Notes: a model not told the origin generated them from the sequence alone. A stretch of DNA of 64,000 bases from Sipunculus nudus (GCA_026874595.1 CM049320.1:17682988-17746987); one strand, 5' to 3'. Shown: positions 12,712-24,015, counted from the first letter of the stretch. A program made the numbers and translations.

Positions 12712-13452
12712 AGGGCCCCACTTGACAAGCAGTGCCCTATAGTGATCACCATGTCAGTCCTTCCTTCTGTCTTTCCGTCCTTTCGTCAGTGACACTTTCT
12801 TTAGCGCGATAACTCAATAACAACATACTTCAGCTTTTCCAAATTCATAGGGATGATTGGTACATATGAGGGCCTAGACCTATTAAATAACAAACCAATT
12901 GTCGGAATTCGGAATTCCAATATGGCCACCACTGCCATATTGCTGATTTTCTTTTGCGCGCAATAATTCAACAACAACATACTTCAGCTTTCCCGAATTC
13001 ACAGGGATGATTAGTACATATGAGGGCCTCAGACCTTTTGAATGACATGTCAGAATTCTATTATGGCGGCCACAGCCAAATAGCTGATTTTCCTTCTCAT
13101 GCGTTAACTCAACAACAACATACTTCAGCTTTCCGAAATTCACAGGGATGATTGGTACATATGAGAGCTCCAGATCTGTTGTATAACAGACATGTTGGAA
13201 TTACAGTGTGGCAGTCACAGCCCATTGGCTTATTTCTTTTGCGCGCAATAACTCAAAACAGCATTCTTCAGCTTTCACAAATTCACAGGGAGGAATGGTA
13301 CAGGTCAGAAATGTCCATTTTGTTATAATAATAATGACTAAGGTAGATATGCAGGACTTAAGAGGATCAATATTTAATTTTAAAAATAAACCTCCATTCA
13401 TACTCCCAAACTTTGCACAGGTTCGCATTAGGCCAGTAGGCCTTGTTATGAT
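12712..13452 (+). mobile_element. AGGGCCCC-start element with four tandem units
   Basis: The 5' end AGGGCCCCACTTG pairs with CAGTGCCCT as a small hairpin, followed by TCCTTCCTTCTGTCTTTCCG. Inside, four units of about 141-154 bp recur (CAACATACTTCAGCTTT near 12821, 12976 and 13117, diverged near 13260). The 3' end is GCATTAGGCCAGTAGGCCTT, shared with family B and, in reverse, with 45496-45660. Confidence 0.65.
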
Positions 13453-14385
13453 TGTTTCTGAAAACTTGTGCTGCTACTAAAAATATAATCTTTCCATACC
13501 TTAAATAAGGTCATGGTCATGGCAAATGTTCAGTCATACCTAGTATCACTATTCCCCTGATCCATCAAGTAATGCTTTTATGCATACAAATTTTCCTACC
13601 TCTCCCCAAAATTTTCTCAAAATTTGCAATCACTTTTTTTTCTAAATAAGATAACATTTGCAAAAATAAGGCCATTATCTCATGCTTGTCCGCTTAGCGT
13701 CATGAACCATTGGTCACTTGTTTAATTTTTACGCAGTTTTTCTCTATTATTGAGACCTTCAAATGAAGTGGTCATCTGTTAACAGGGCACATATTGTTAC
13801 TGTTTATACCAAGAATCATCTAACTTGACATCGAGGGTGGTCCCTGAAAAGTTCCCATGAAAACCTGAAATTAGGTTTCTGTTAACCATATAACACCTGC
13901 GCTAGTAAGTACCCCTTGCAATAATTAATAATTTGATAAAAACGATTCCAGTATCTGAATAACTTAATGCATTGATTGCCATGATTCTTTGCATGAAAAA
14001 ATCTCCTTGGAAACATGAAATTATGTCTCTATTAACCATAAATCATCCCAAGTTTTAGGGCTTAGAAGTACCCCCCCCCTAGAATAATGAAAAGTTTGAT
14101 ACAAAAGCTCCAGTATCTAAAAACTTAAGGCATTGATTGCCATGATTCCTTGCATGCATATTCATCATGGGGTTTATTAGTTCTGCAAACTGGTGATGCC
14201 ATCTGGATTTTTATGTCCCCCTCCCCCCAATATCCAGGAGAGGCATATTACGTTTTCAGTGCAATCATCATCTTCATCTGCAAGATATCTTTTGAAAGTG
14301 ATAACTTTGAGGGTTGCATATTGTCTGCTAACATTTGAAACGTTCAATGTTCATCGATCCAAATCTCAGAATTCTTTAAAAAAGC
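13453..14385 (+). mobile_element. Diverged family A pieces
   Basis: A 3' end resembling CATGAACCATTGGTCACTTG lies at 13695-13720. From 13740 the interior signature returns (AACAGGGCACATATTG, CTTGACATC, AACCTGAAATTAGG). A poly-C stretch occurs near 14070. No gene is visible. Confidence 0.5.
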
Positions 14386-15006
14386 AGTGACCTAGGCCTT
14401 CATCTTCAAGGTAAAATCTGCTAAAATAATATGTCAATTTTTTGTAAACCCCATAACTTTTGAAGTATTCCACATTTTGTCCTCAAAGTTCCCAGATGAG
14501 TTCAAAACCTGGTGTCCTTAACCAGGATGTTCAGGGTCAAATCAGCTTAATTATAATTATTGTCTTGTGAACATGATAACTTTTGAAAGTATTTAACATT
14601 TTTCCTCAAATTTGTTACACCAATTGATCCTACCAAGCTCTCAGAAGTCTAAAAGTGGTGACCTTGACCAGGATCTACAAGGTCAAATAAGCCAGATTTT
14701 AGTTTTTGTCATGTAGGACTGCATATTTTCCTTTAGAAATAAAAACACTCATTGTTCCACAAAAATGCCACTGGAGTTCAAAACCTGGTGTCCTTGCTTT
14801 TACTCTATATGGTTAAATCTGCTGAAAGGTAACATTTTTGTGAACTCAATAACTTTTGAAGTAATCCAAAGTTTTTCCTCAAATTTTGAAAACCTATTGT
14901 CACTACAAAGTTCTTGGACAGGTTCAAAGCCTGGTGACTAGGATTTTCAAGGTCATATCAGCTTAATTATAGTTATTGTCTTGTGAACACAATAACTTCA
15001 GAAGTA
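14386..15006 (+). repeat. Tandem units of about 140 bp
   Basis: Five units are marked by GGTGACCTTGA/GGTGTCCTTG-like motifs at about 14386, 14509, 14655, 14787 and 14931, each followed by AAGGTCAAATCAGC and AATAACTTTTGAAGTATT. The last unit is cut at the TA at 15005 by the element at 15007-16120 and resumes at 16121. Confidence 0.65.
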
Positions 15007-16120
15007 CAGTATAGCCCATGGACTTTGTCATACCGGTTAATAGAAAATCCTGTTTATTGTCACATAAATCTGAAATCCCAGACCATTTCCTATATAAACA
15101 ATGGTAAATCTGACCATTTAATATCATGGAATATTGTCATAATCCCGTTTATTGTCATGCCCTTGGCAGTGATACTCGTTCGCAGTTAATATCACATCAA
15201 ATGCCGACATGGCGATCAACAAGGCCAAGAACCTGTAATCGGTCAGGCGTATCAAATGATCACATCTCCCACCTGTGTGCGGCAGGTAAGTGCAGTGATA
15301 CATGCCAGTCACTCCCCGTCACTTAGCTAATTAACGTCTAAAGATACAACGGTAATCCAGACAATTGCGCTTCTTCGTATGTTAACAAGGGCGATGAATG
15401 CGATCACATATCAAACATAATGAACTCCTGGCCTTTGAAAGGCCGAAATTTACACATTTCGCCGAGATGATATGAAGCACAAGCTCTAAACAATGCTTAC
15501 GACTGGAAATCCTCTTTTAAGGGTAACGAAAGGCTGGGGGTTGGTGAGCACTGGAGGAGATACCTGGTCCAAAACCTCAATCGCGGTGAGACGATACCCG
15601 CTCCGCAAACAGTCCTTTCATTAAGACAATCATGGAATTTTTGAGTCTTTAATATGATATCCGAAAAATAAGGTGCAATAGTCAGGGAAAGAATTATCTA
15701 GTAAAATAGTTTGCCTACTCATAACGTGATGACTGTGCCGCATATTTCCAGACATTTGACCCCACCACCCAGACGCTACGTCTCCTTCTGTTGGCAAGTC
15801 GGATTTTTCTCAGTTACTGCGGCATGCGGCACAAAACTTACAGTAAATAAATTTTCAGGTGCGCATAAATGTAATTTGATATTCAGTTGTGCATAAAAAA
15901 AATATTCATAAACATTTGTTTCCTTTTTATTGACGATTTATTTAATATCATTTGAGACATAACACTTCTTCAATGATTCAAAAGGACATTGATGTTGAAG
16001 CCCGCATAATGATAATAACTGGGATGTGACATTGTCACATCCCAGTAATGTCACATCCCAGTTATTATCATGATTTGTGCATGCATGCACCATTGACATG
16101 ACAGTAAGCCAGCTTGACTG
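15007..16120. mobile_element. TA-flanked TIR transposon, non-autonomous
   Basis: The left end CAGTATAGCCCATGG and the right end (reverse complement CAGTCAAGCTGGC) are imperfect terminal inverted repeats, each abutted by TA (15005-15006, 16121-16122). Without the element the flanks read AATAACTTCAGAAG-TA-TTTAACATTTT, which matches the uninterrupted unit at about 14570 (AATAACTTTTGAAGTATTT..). TA duplication and CAGT ends point to the Tc1/mariner/pogo group. No transposase is visible; frames are at most 68 codons. It contains a long hairpin at 16009-16071 and a CAG|GTAAGT donor-like site at 15283, which I do not read as an exon. Confidence 0.7.
16009..16071. repeat. 24-bp perfect inverted repeat with embedded third copy
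   Basis: Arms 16009-16032 and 16048-16071 are exact reverse complements (ATGATAATAACTGGGATGTG.. on the left). The 15-nt loop carries another TGTCACATCCCAGT, so the left arm can also pair with the loop (16021-16043 is GGGATGTGAC-ATT-GTCACATCCC). Two mutually exclusive hairpins are possible. It lies about 50 bp inside the right end of the TIR transposon. Confidence 0.9.
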
Positions 16121-17228
16121 TATTTAACATTTTTTTTCTAAAAAATATATCCGAAAAGTTAAAAGCCAGTGACTTTGACCTTAATCTTCAAGGTCAGATC
16201 TGCCAAATTATAGTTATTGTCTTGTGAACACCAAGTATTTCATATTTTGTCCTCAAATTTGGTTACAGTTGCACTGCAGAAACAAAGCCATTTCAGTTTA
16301 AATTTTTATGCATTTGCATAAAAAAAAATTCTAGTTTCAAATTTTTTTCTCATTTTAATGTCAGTTTTTGAGAACTTCAAATGAAGCAGTCGTTCATTAA
16401 CAGGGCACAAATCATGAGTGTTGGAAGTAGAATCTTCTTACTTGACAGGCCTAGAGTTCCATGAATGATATCCTTGGAAACTTGAAATAAGGTCATTGTT
16501 ATCTATATTTTGCAAATAAGGAGAGAAAACCTGATTTTTAACCACCAAGTGAGTCAGATGGGGCACAAATTGTATCCATTTGGCCTAAAATCCTCATACA
16601 TGACTTTCAGGGAGGTCCCTTATTTTTCCTGGGAAACCAGAAATGTCACACTGATCCATTTTCTACAAGCTGTGTGAAAGAACTTAATTTCAACACTCAG
16701 TCAAGTAGGCACAAATGGTAGCAGCTTTATGTAGGATAAGGTCACTGTAACCTGTTGTCAAAATGCATGAATTTGAGCACTCTGGGAGTCTTTCTGCCAA
16801 TCGTTTAAGGCTCCTTGAATTCAGCTGAGCATCATGGCCCATGGGCCACTTTATATGCTGTTCGTCCATCTATCCGTTAACTTTGTGTCACCACAATAAC
16901 TTCCGGGTCTTAAGTGGATCTTCATAACCACTTCCCAATAGATGTCTCACCAGAGTTCTATTATACGCAAAATCCACAAACATTTAGTAAGGTCAGAGTA
17001 AGTTCAGTAAGGTCAAAGTTAGATCATTAGGCTACTTTGGGGTGTTGCTGCAATAACTTATGACAATAATGACGGATTTTGATAAAAAAAAGTTAATCAG
17101 TAATATATCTCACCTTAGTTTGATTTCTAGCAAAATCCATGCATGATAAATAGGTTCAGATTTCACAGCACTTTGGAGTTCCTTGAAATCCATGAAAATC
17201 CTTGCACATATTTACCAATAATGTTTCT
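16121..17228 (+). mobile_element. Family A-type interior and 3' end
   Basis: The interrupted 140-bp unit resumes, then come AACAGGGCACAAATC and CTTGACAGG blocks. A 3' end CAGCTGAGCATCATGGCCC with a GGCCCATGGGCC palindrome lies at 16829-16852. A second set of TCCGTTAACTTTG / AATAACTTCCGG / AGGTCAGAG blocks follows. No gene. Confidence 0.5.
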
Positions 17229-17448
17229 AAGCCTCAATTAAATTATTATCAATTTTCAGCATATTTAATGAGGTCAGAGGTCACCAGGGTGCTTTGTACC
17301 TGTAGGCCAATTTGTGGGTTCACCATGATTACGTTTCTTAGCCCCAATAAAATTATTATCAATTTTCAGCATATTTAATGAGGTCAGAGGTCACCAGGCT
17401 GCTTTGTACAGGCCAATTTGTGGGTTCACCATGATTACGTACAAGGAA
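17229..17448 (+). repeat. Recent 110-bp tandem duplication
   Basis: Two copies with period 110 bp (AATTATTATCAATTTTCAGC at 17241 and 17351), nearly identical through GAGGTCAGAGGTCACCAGG and GGGTTCACCATGATTACGT. The surrounding repeats are much more diverged, so this duplication is younger. Confidence 0.8.
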
Positions 17449-17800
17449 TATGATGGATTTTTAGATACTACTTAGTAGAAATGTTAATCAATAAACTCAC
17501 CTAAGTTCGTTTTTAAGCAAAATCCATGCATATTTACTTGGGTGGCACCACCCTGGCTGACCAACAGTCCATGTAAATCATGGTGAGTATTAACCAATAC
17601 AGTTTCTTACCTGAATTGCATTCTCAGCAAATCCACCCCTATATGATGTGGTCAGAGGTTACAAAATATACAATGGATGTATTATGCATGCACCAATTGC
17701 AGTGCTCTTGTTTCCTTTATTTTGAGACTACCAAACCATATTAAGACTAAAATTCTCAACTGATGTTTCATCTATTGTCCTGTAACCTTTTGTGATTATT

Positions 17801-18064
17801 AGGGCCCCACTTGAATTCTTGGATGCCTTATATTAATCACCCTTTCCATTTCCCTGTTTGTCCGTCTTTTGTTTCCAGATGACATATGGTTTATAGATGA
17901 AATATTGGTTTCAAATTTGAGTTTTATATGGCCACCCATGAAGTAAGAAATCTGTTGATTTTTACCTTGATCAAACTTAATCACAGGCCCAACATTTAGA
18001 AAAAAACTTGCAAAAAAGTCTTATTGACAAATTCAGCTGAGTGTCCAGAACCATGGGTCTCTAG
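17801..18064 (+). mobile_element. Short AGGGCCCC-start element, 264 bp
   Basis: The 5' end AGGGCCCCACTTGAATTC matches 12712, while the 3' end CAGCTGAGTGTCCAGAACC with CCATGGGTCTCTAGTT matches the family A type rather than the AGGCC type used at 13452. It is a compact member combining modules from two groups. Confidence 0.55.
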
Positions 18065-18413
18065 TTAACCAATTAAGTGACTAACCTGAGTTCATTTTTC
18101 TGCAAACAGTGTACAATTTAATTTGAATGAGTTCACAAGGCATAAAAAAGAATTAATTTGCAGTTATGTGGTGGTCTTGTCATTATTGTCAAATACATAT
18201 ATTGTAATGGCTCACAAATGAGCTTTATATGTCCCTGGGCCCAAGTTAAGTTCTTTTAATTTGTTTATACCATATTTGAGATAAGTCCGATAAATGATAC
18301 TTCTGCATTTTTAAATTATGGTTTTAACAGTTTGAATTTTCCTAGTTGTGTTTTGCTTATGGTCATACTTGTCCATAAATATTCACCGGTCTTCTCGTTT
18401 CTGTATTTCACAG
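18065..18413 (+). other. Probable intron upstream of the coding exon
   Basis: AT-rich sequence ends in a pyrimidine-rich stretch (TCTTCTCGTTTCTGTATTTC) and CAG at 18411-18413, a good splice acceptor. The open frame nominally extends upstream to an ATG at 18332, but composition changes abruptly at 18414, so I treat 18332-18413 as intron. No upstream exon was recognised. Confidence 0.5.
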
Positions 18414-19765
18414 AGAGAGCTGATTCAGTCGAGGTGGTGGCCGGTTTGCTGGCTGACGGTATGGCTGCAGGTAACCTTGCTCATCAGCAGGCCCTGACGC
18501 AGCTTCAGAACCTGCTGACCACGGCCCAGGGTCAGGTCACGCAGCTTCAAGCTGACAAGGGGCAGCTGCAGGATAAGGTCCAGCAGCTGCAGGGGGATGG
18601 GGAGCAGTTGCAGACGCAAGTCCGGCAACTGTCAAAAGACCATGCAGATTTAAACAAACAGTTGAAGGACTTGCGCCAGCAACTGCGGGGAGAAGGCAAG
18701 CTGCTGGATCATATCCAGCAGCTTGAGAGGGAAGGGCAACAGCTGCGTGACCGACTGACCCAGGCCCGTGACCAGCTGGATCGTTCCCGACAGGAAACCC
18801 ATAAATGTCGGGAGGAGCTGCGCTCGACCAGAGCCCGAAATGACAGTGGGGCTCTGGTCACAGTGAATAGCTCTAATAAAAATACAGATGATAGTGTCAT
18901 GCCATGTCGTTCAGATCAGCAGGGCCAGAAGAGGAGCAGCGACTCTGACGACTCTGGCCCTGCAAAGCGCCGCAGGGGGGACATTGGGGTTCATAGTATA
19001 ATTGATGTACCTACCATTTCTTTAGCACCACCATCTTCCCCCCCTGTCACCACTTCACCATCTACCTCTACCAGCACTCCACACCGCAGCACCCTGGCAC
19101 CTCCTCCCCACCCTTCACCTCATTCACGTTCCTCCCCCACCTCTCCGTCTGCTTCTCCACAGCTTTCTTCTACCTCCACCCGACGCTCTTCTTCCATTCC
19201 CTGGCGACCTCCTTCCGCCATTCCCAAGCCCTTTCCTTCTGCCTCACCTATACACGCTTCTTCTACTTCCACTCGGCACGCCCCTTCCACCTCTCCCCGG
19301 CCCTCTCCTTTCACCTCTTCACGTGCACAGCCCTCTCCTTCTACTTCAACCAGGCACGCCCCTTCCACCTCTCCCCGGCCCTCTCCTTCTACTTCCACTC
19401 GGCACGCCCCTTCCACCTCTCCCCGGCCGTCTCCTTCTACTTCCACTCGGCACGCCCCTTCCACCTCTCCCCGGCCCTCTCCTTTCACCTCTTCACGTGC
19501 ACAGCCCTCTCCATCTACTTCCACTCGGCTAGCCCCTTCCACCTCTCCCCGGCCCTCTCCTTTCACCTCTTCACGTGCACCGCCCTCTCCTTCTACCTCT
19601 GCCCATTCTGTCCCTCCACGGTCCTCTACCTCCCCCCTGCCTTCCCCTGTTGCCCCTCCCCAGTCTTCTACTTCCCCCCGGCCTTCCCCTTCTGCCCCTC
19701 CCAAGTCTGCTACCTCCCCCCGGCCTTCCCCTTCTGCCTCTCCCAGGCCCCCCTGGAGGTATTAG
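18414..19765 (+). CDS. 3' coding exon: coiled-coil protein with Ser/Pro-rich repeat tail
   Basis: One open frame of about 449 residues runs from a splice acceptor at 18411-18413 (phase 2) to TAG at 19763. It is far more GC-rich than its surroundings. Residue numbers count from the first full codon. About 20-140 are Gln/Leu/Arg-rich heptad sequence (QLQADKGQLQDKVQQLQ and similar), a long parallel-type coiled coil. About 170-190 hold an acidic serine stretch (SSDSDDSG) followed by a basic PAKRRRGD cluster, a candidate nuclear localisation signal. From about 205 to the end the chain is Ser/Pro/Thr/Arg-rich and disordered, with 16-residue repeats PSTSTRHAPSTSPRPS. No catalytic motif and no transmembrane segment are seen. 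I do not recognise the family; a nuclear scaffold or adaptor role is inference. The first internal ATG is at 18461. A retrocopy cannot be excluded because only one exon is visible. Confidence 0.62.
19258..19590 (+). repeat. In-frame 48-bp minisatellite in the coding exon
   Basis: Units encode P-S-T-S-T-R-H-A-P-S-T-S-P-R-P-S (48 bp), alternating with longer units that add a PFTSSRAQPS segment. Neighbouring units are almost identical at DNA level (ACTTCCACTCGGCACGCCCC recurs). All lengths are multiples of three, so copy-number change keeps the frame; length polymorphism between alleles is likely. Confidence 0.8.
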
Positions 19766-19945
19766 CAGGAGTGGAGGGAGAGAGCTGTGGTGATGTGAAG
19801 ACCTCTCCCCAACTCGCCCCTTCTGCACCTGCTAATACTTCAATCCTAAATCCCTCTTAACAGCTCTGGTGTCCAGCCAGGACCATCAGGCCAAGAGTTC
19901 AATGCACAAAAGACTACAATATCACAAACTATAAAAGGGCCATGA

Positions 19946-19951
19946 AATAAA
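19946..19951 (+). terminator. AATAAA polyadenylation signal candidate
   Basis: AATAAA lies about 180 bp after the stop codon of the exon ending at 19765, in a short AT-rich 3' region. It is a plausible cleavage signal for that transcript. The hexamer is common by chance in AT-rich DNA. Confidence 0.45.
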
Positions 19952-20328
19952 CTTGTAAAAGGTTAAAAAATAAGGTTTAAATAATGGTTAAAATGGTTTA
20001 TATATATATAAATGATTTTTTGGCACTCGTTCTTTTGGATAATTAAAATTGGTATAAGATAAACTTGTATTTATATATTTAATTAATATATAATTTCCTT
20101 TATAAGATTTTCATGATTATTTCTTTTTGGCATATTTTCATTGGACTCTAGGCTAGAACTGGTCACGGCTGGACACCCTACACTTCAGGGAGAGTACATC
20201 AATTATCCATCTGAAAGTTAAATGTACATGTACTGTTGGTTTCGGTTTCAAAATTTGGGCTCGTAGGGGGGTTGGGGCTCATGGGGGGTGGGTCTATAAT
20301 ACATTTCGGTAAAAATGTACATGTACTT
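19952..20328. other. AT-rich spacer downstream of the coding exon
   Basis: A TATATATATA stretch lies near 20000 and a G-rich stretch (GGGGGGTTGGGGC) near 20265. No gene or clear element is visible. Confidence 0.5.
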
Positions 20329-21314
20329 TTTAGCTCAGCTGACTGAAAGTCATCTGAGCTATAGCAATCACTCTTTGTCAGTCCATCTGTCTGTCCGTCT
20401 GTCTGTCTGTCTGTCAATTAACAGGCCACAAATTGAAAACACTGGACCTAGAATAATCTTACTTGACATCCAAGGAGATCCATAAAAAAATCTCCTTGGA
20501 AACCAGAAAATCTATCTCTGTTACCAATATCTTCTGAAATAAAACCCCAGAATAATTAAAAGTTTGATACAAAAGCTCCAATTTAAGAAGAACTAATGCA
20601 TTGATCAGCATTATTCTTTGCTTGCATATTGATAATGCAGTGTTAAATGATTTCCTGTACACTTGTGGCACCAAATTTTACACATTTTTTCTCAATTTTC
20701 GGGACCTTCCATGCTGCAGTTGTCTGTTAACTAGCTGCAAATCATACCACTAGAACTAGAAATTTCTAGCTACACACCCAGAGAAAGCCCTGGAAAATCT
20801 CCTGGGAAACCTGAAACAAGGTCTCTGTTACCCATATCTCCTGAGCTATCGGGCTCAGAAATACACCCCCCCCCCCCGCCCCCCATAATAATTAAAAATT
20901 TGATACAAAAGCACCAATATCTGAACAACTAATGCATTGATTACCATGTTTCTCTGTATGTATTTTAATCATGGAAAGTTTCATCAGTTCCTGCAGACTG
21001 ATGCTTCCCCCTTGATATTTTTTTTTTTAAATTTACACATTTTCTCTATTTTTGAGACCTTCAAAGATGTGGTTTTCCGTTAACAGGGAACAAATCGTTA
21101 ACATTGCACATAGAATCTTCTGACCCGATCTCCAGGGAGAACCATGAAGAAGCTCCTAAGAAACCTTAAATTAGGTCTCTGGTACACATATCCTCCACCC
21201 TTAACTTCAGTTGAATTGGGATACCACCTTCAAAATTTGGCATTCAGATGATAAAATTCATTTTGTGAATGTCTTCTTGATCAGCTGAGCATCTTGACCC
21301 ATGGATCACTTTGT
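20329..21314 (+). mobile_element. Family A element, full length
   Basis: The 5' end is TTTAGCTCAGCTGACTGAAA with stem partner AGTCATCTGAGCT, then a long (GTCT)n/(GTCC)n run, ATTAACAGGCCACAAATTG and CTTGACATCC blocks. It ends CAGCTGAGCATCTTGACCC, ATGGATCACTTTGTT. The interior block 'GGAAACC..GAAA..TCTCTGTTA' occurs three times. A poly-C tract lies at about 20865-20878. No coding capacity. Confidence 0.65.
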
Positions 21315-21477
21315 TTGATATTTTAAACAGGGGGAGGGAGGGTTTTAATCCATATTTCATTAATCATATCATTCATGTCTCATTATCATTTTACTCAGTT
21401 GGTTTTTATATTTTTATTTTGTGCATCATGGCTGGAATTTGCATTATCATTTTTCACATGCGAAATCTGTTTTGATT

Positions 21478-22375
21478 TTTATACTCCTGTCTTATGACAG
21501 GAGTATTATGGTATACCCACCGTCAATTCACCTGTTCGTCTGTCTGTTAGCTTTAAATCTCCCCCTGATTAATCTCCAGGGCTTTGATGGATTTTCATGA
21601 AATTCACAAGAACTACCTACCAATGGATTGTCTCTAAAGATCAATGGCAAAATCCATGCTTTATTGTATGTCGGATGTCACTAGGCTACAATTTGGTATT
21701 GCCGGCATTACTGATGGAGAATATTATGTATTTTGATAAAACTCAACAGAAATGATAATCAATAAAATTTCTAGTCTAAGTTAGATTTCTAGAAAAATCA
21801 ATGCATATTTAATGAAGTCAGAGGTCACTTCACTTTGGAGGCCCTGCGGTGACTTACCAAAAATCCTATGGATTTTCATCAAACTCCTTATACAAGTTTG
21901 CCAGTAGTTTCTTATCTCAATTGAATTCTCTGCAAAATTCACACACATTTAATGAGATCAAGCAAAGTTTACAAGATACACCATTCTTTCTGTTCCCACA
22001 TACATAAAGGTCTGCCCTTTCTGAGTGTCTTCAATCAGCACAGCATCTTTCCACCATCTTCCATATGCATTCTCTCTGCAATTTCCTCTGGTCCTATTAT
22101 TGAATCAGTGTCTGGATTCAGCTATTTGTCTTTCAATATTTGACCTGATAAGAACCTTTAGTGCTTAACTTTTTTAGTATCTTAGGTTTCAATAAAAAGC
22201 ATCTCTTCCATCTCCTAGGATTTTATCAAAATCTTTACGTAACTTGTGTTAAATGCCATCATCCTCATAAATCAGCTTGAATTACCACACAAAACCAAAA
22301 TTTGTCTACCCTTCTTCCAAATGATATATTATGATCATAAATAACAGCTGAGTGTTGTGACCCATGGGTCTCTTT
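21478..22375 (+). mobile_element. Short element with ATACTCCTGTC hairpin
   Basis: The 5' hairpin is perfect over 11 bp: ATACTCCTGTC / GACAGGAGTAT at 21481-21506, followed by ATGGTATACCCACCGTC and GTTCGTCTGTCTG. Interior blocks TTAATGAGGTCAGAGGTCA repeat. The 3' end CAGCTGAGTGTTGTGACCC with GACCCATGGGTC matches family A. A second copy of this 5' end is at 39010. Confidence 0.65.
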
Positions 22376-22683
22376 TTTTTATCTATTGTACCATTAAACA
22401 TTTTTTCTTATTGCATATTTTAGAATAACCTTTTATTTTATTTTTCTAGTATATATACCTTAAATGCCTTTAAATTCTAGCTGTGATGCATTTTAGGGGG
22501 AGCTATTCACTGAACTATAAAGGTGCAACAAATAATTGTTAATTCTTCCTCTCGTTCCCTTATAAACTGATACAGTCTTGCATATATTTTTATACATATA
22601 TATATACATTGTTGCATCAGTTCCCGAAGACTGTTGGTACCAATTGTGTATTGACCCTTTTATTATTGCATTCTTTCCTTAAT

Positions 22684-24015
22684 TTTTATTCCCCTGCCAT
22701 AGGAGGGGGACCTATAATTCAGTAATGTTTCTTTTAGGACTTTATGTTTCCAGAGCACTTACTGAGTGCAACATTTTCTGATTTCACATGTTTCCATACA
22801 TGGTGGAGAATCTGACTTCAACTCTGAGGAATAACTCAATCAATCATTTCCAGATTATGTAGACATATTGATCCCTTGACTTACATATGATTATAACCTG
22901 CAAGTGGCACCATTTGTTTTATGACTTTCTGCAGTCCAAAATTATCTTTTCCACTGCCTTTCAGTTAAGTAAATAAAAACATGTTAACCTTCAAACTGAT
23001 TCAATCCTTTCAGCTAGGGCAAATAATGAGTATTATATTGAATGGAATTAAAGTTTGCTGATTTAAATATTTCCTGATTTTATGTTTTCATATTTGGTGC
23101 AAATATTTACCTTTTATCTGATGAATTACTATATCACTAATTATCAAATTATCTAAACATGTTAATAATTTAATTTATAAATGATTTTACCAGCAGTTTT
23201 GAATTTGCCTATCTGAAATGGTATTTTCTCCTGATTCCAGAATTTGTTTGAAAATCTTGAAATGTTAGCTTTCCTTTAATGGTCAACTGCATCTTAGGCC
23301 AAGGAAAATTAAATGTGTGTGACTTTAATAGTTTATTTTCATAATGGCTTCTGTATGCATTTCCTAATGTTACCATCCTCAAAAATTTTCTTGTGTCTTC
23401 ATACATAATGTAACCATAAATTTAGTACATACCAAGTATCAAAACAACAAGACCTGTTAGCATTAAATGTGACAGGCATATTTTTCAGCCAAAACCCTGC
23501 CACCTATATTTGATAACCTGTCAACTGGGAACTGTGTAATTTACAATTTAAATCCTCCATCACTCCCTGTTGAAACTGGGTGATCTGAAAACTTAAATAA
23601 TTAATAATTAATGCATTTTATTTTTCAAATCCATTTTGTAATATGCATCTAGAGTTTTAAATTTAAATTTGTTCTAGCCAAGATATTGGATATCTGGGCA
23701 TCACTGATGATATACTTTAACAGTTAAGCATAACCAGGGGACTATTTGTGCCTTTGTTCCTTGTTGAGACTGTCAAATGACAGCAATGGTATGTTTCTCA
23801 TGCTTACTGAGCATGACTAAATTTAATCATTTTCATTTGGCAACATCTTAATTTTTTTCTATATTCATGTATTTTTAATATATTTTGAGACAGCAAAATT
23901 ATAACGGCAGTTTCCTCAGGACAACTAGTGCCAAAGATAAATGCATCTAGTATCATTGCTGCATATGGTACCAACATGTCGGTCACTGAAAGTCATGACC
24001 CATGGATCACTTGTC
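22684..24015 (+). mobile_element. Short element with TCCCCTGCC hairpin
   Basis: The 5' TCCCCTGCCATAGGAGGGG hairpin near 22689 is followed by a diverged interior (GAATAACTCAATCAATC, TGATGAATTACTATATC). It ends TCATGACCCATGGATCACTTGTC at about 24014, the shared 3' end. The boundaries are probable, not proven, because the interior is old. Confidence 0.45.

Noticed and set aside
15260-15291. CAG|GTAAGT perfect donor sequence after a short frame
   Set aside because: It lies inside the TIR transposon with no acceptor or open exon of plausible length.
18332-18413. Start of the coding frame at the ATG at 18332
   Set aside because: The segment has intron-like composition and ends in a polypyrimidine tract plus CAG; the frame being open here looks coincidental.
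19120-19704. 194-codon minus-strand Gly/Glu-rich frame
   Set aside because: Reverse-strand shadow of the Ser/Pro-rich repeat tail on the + strand.
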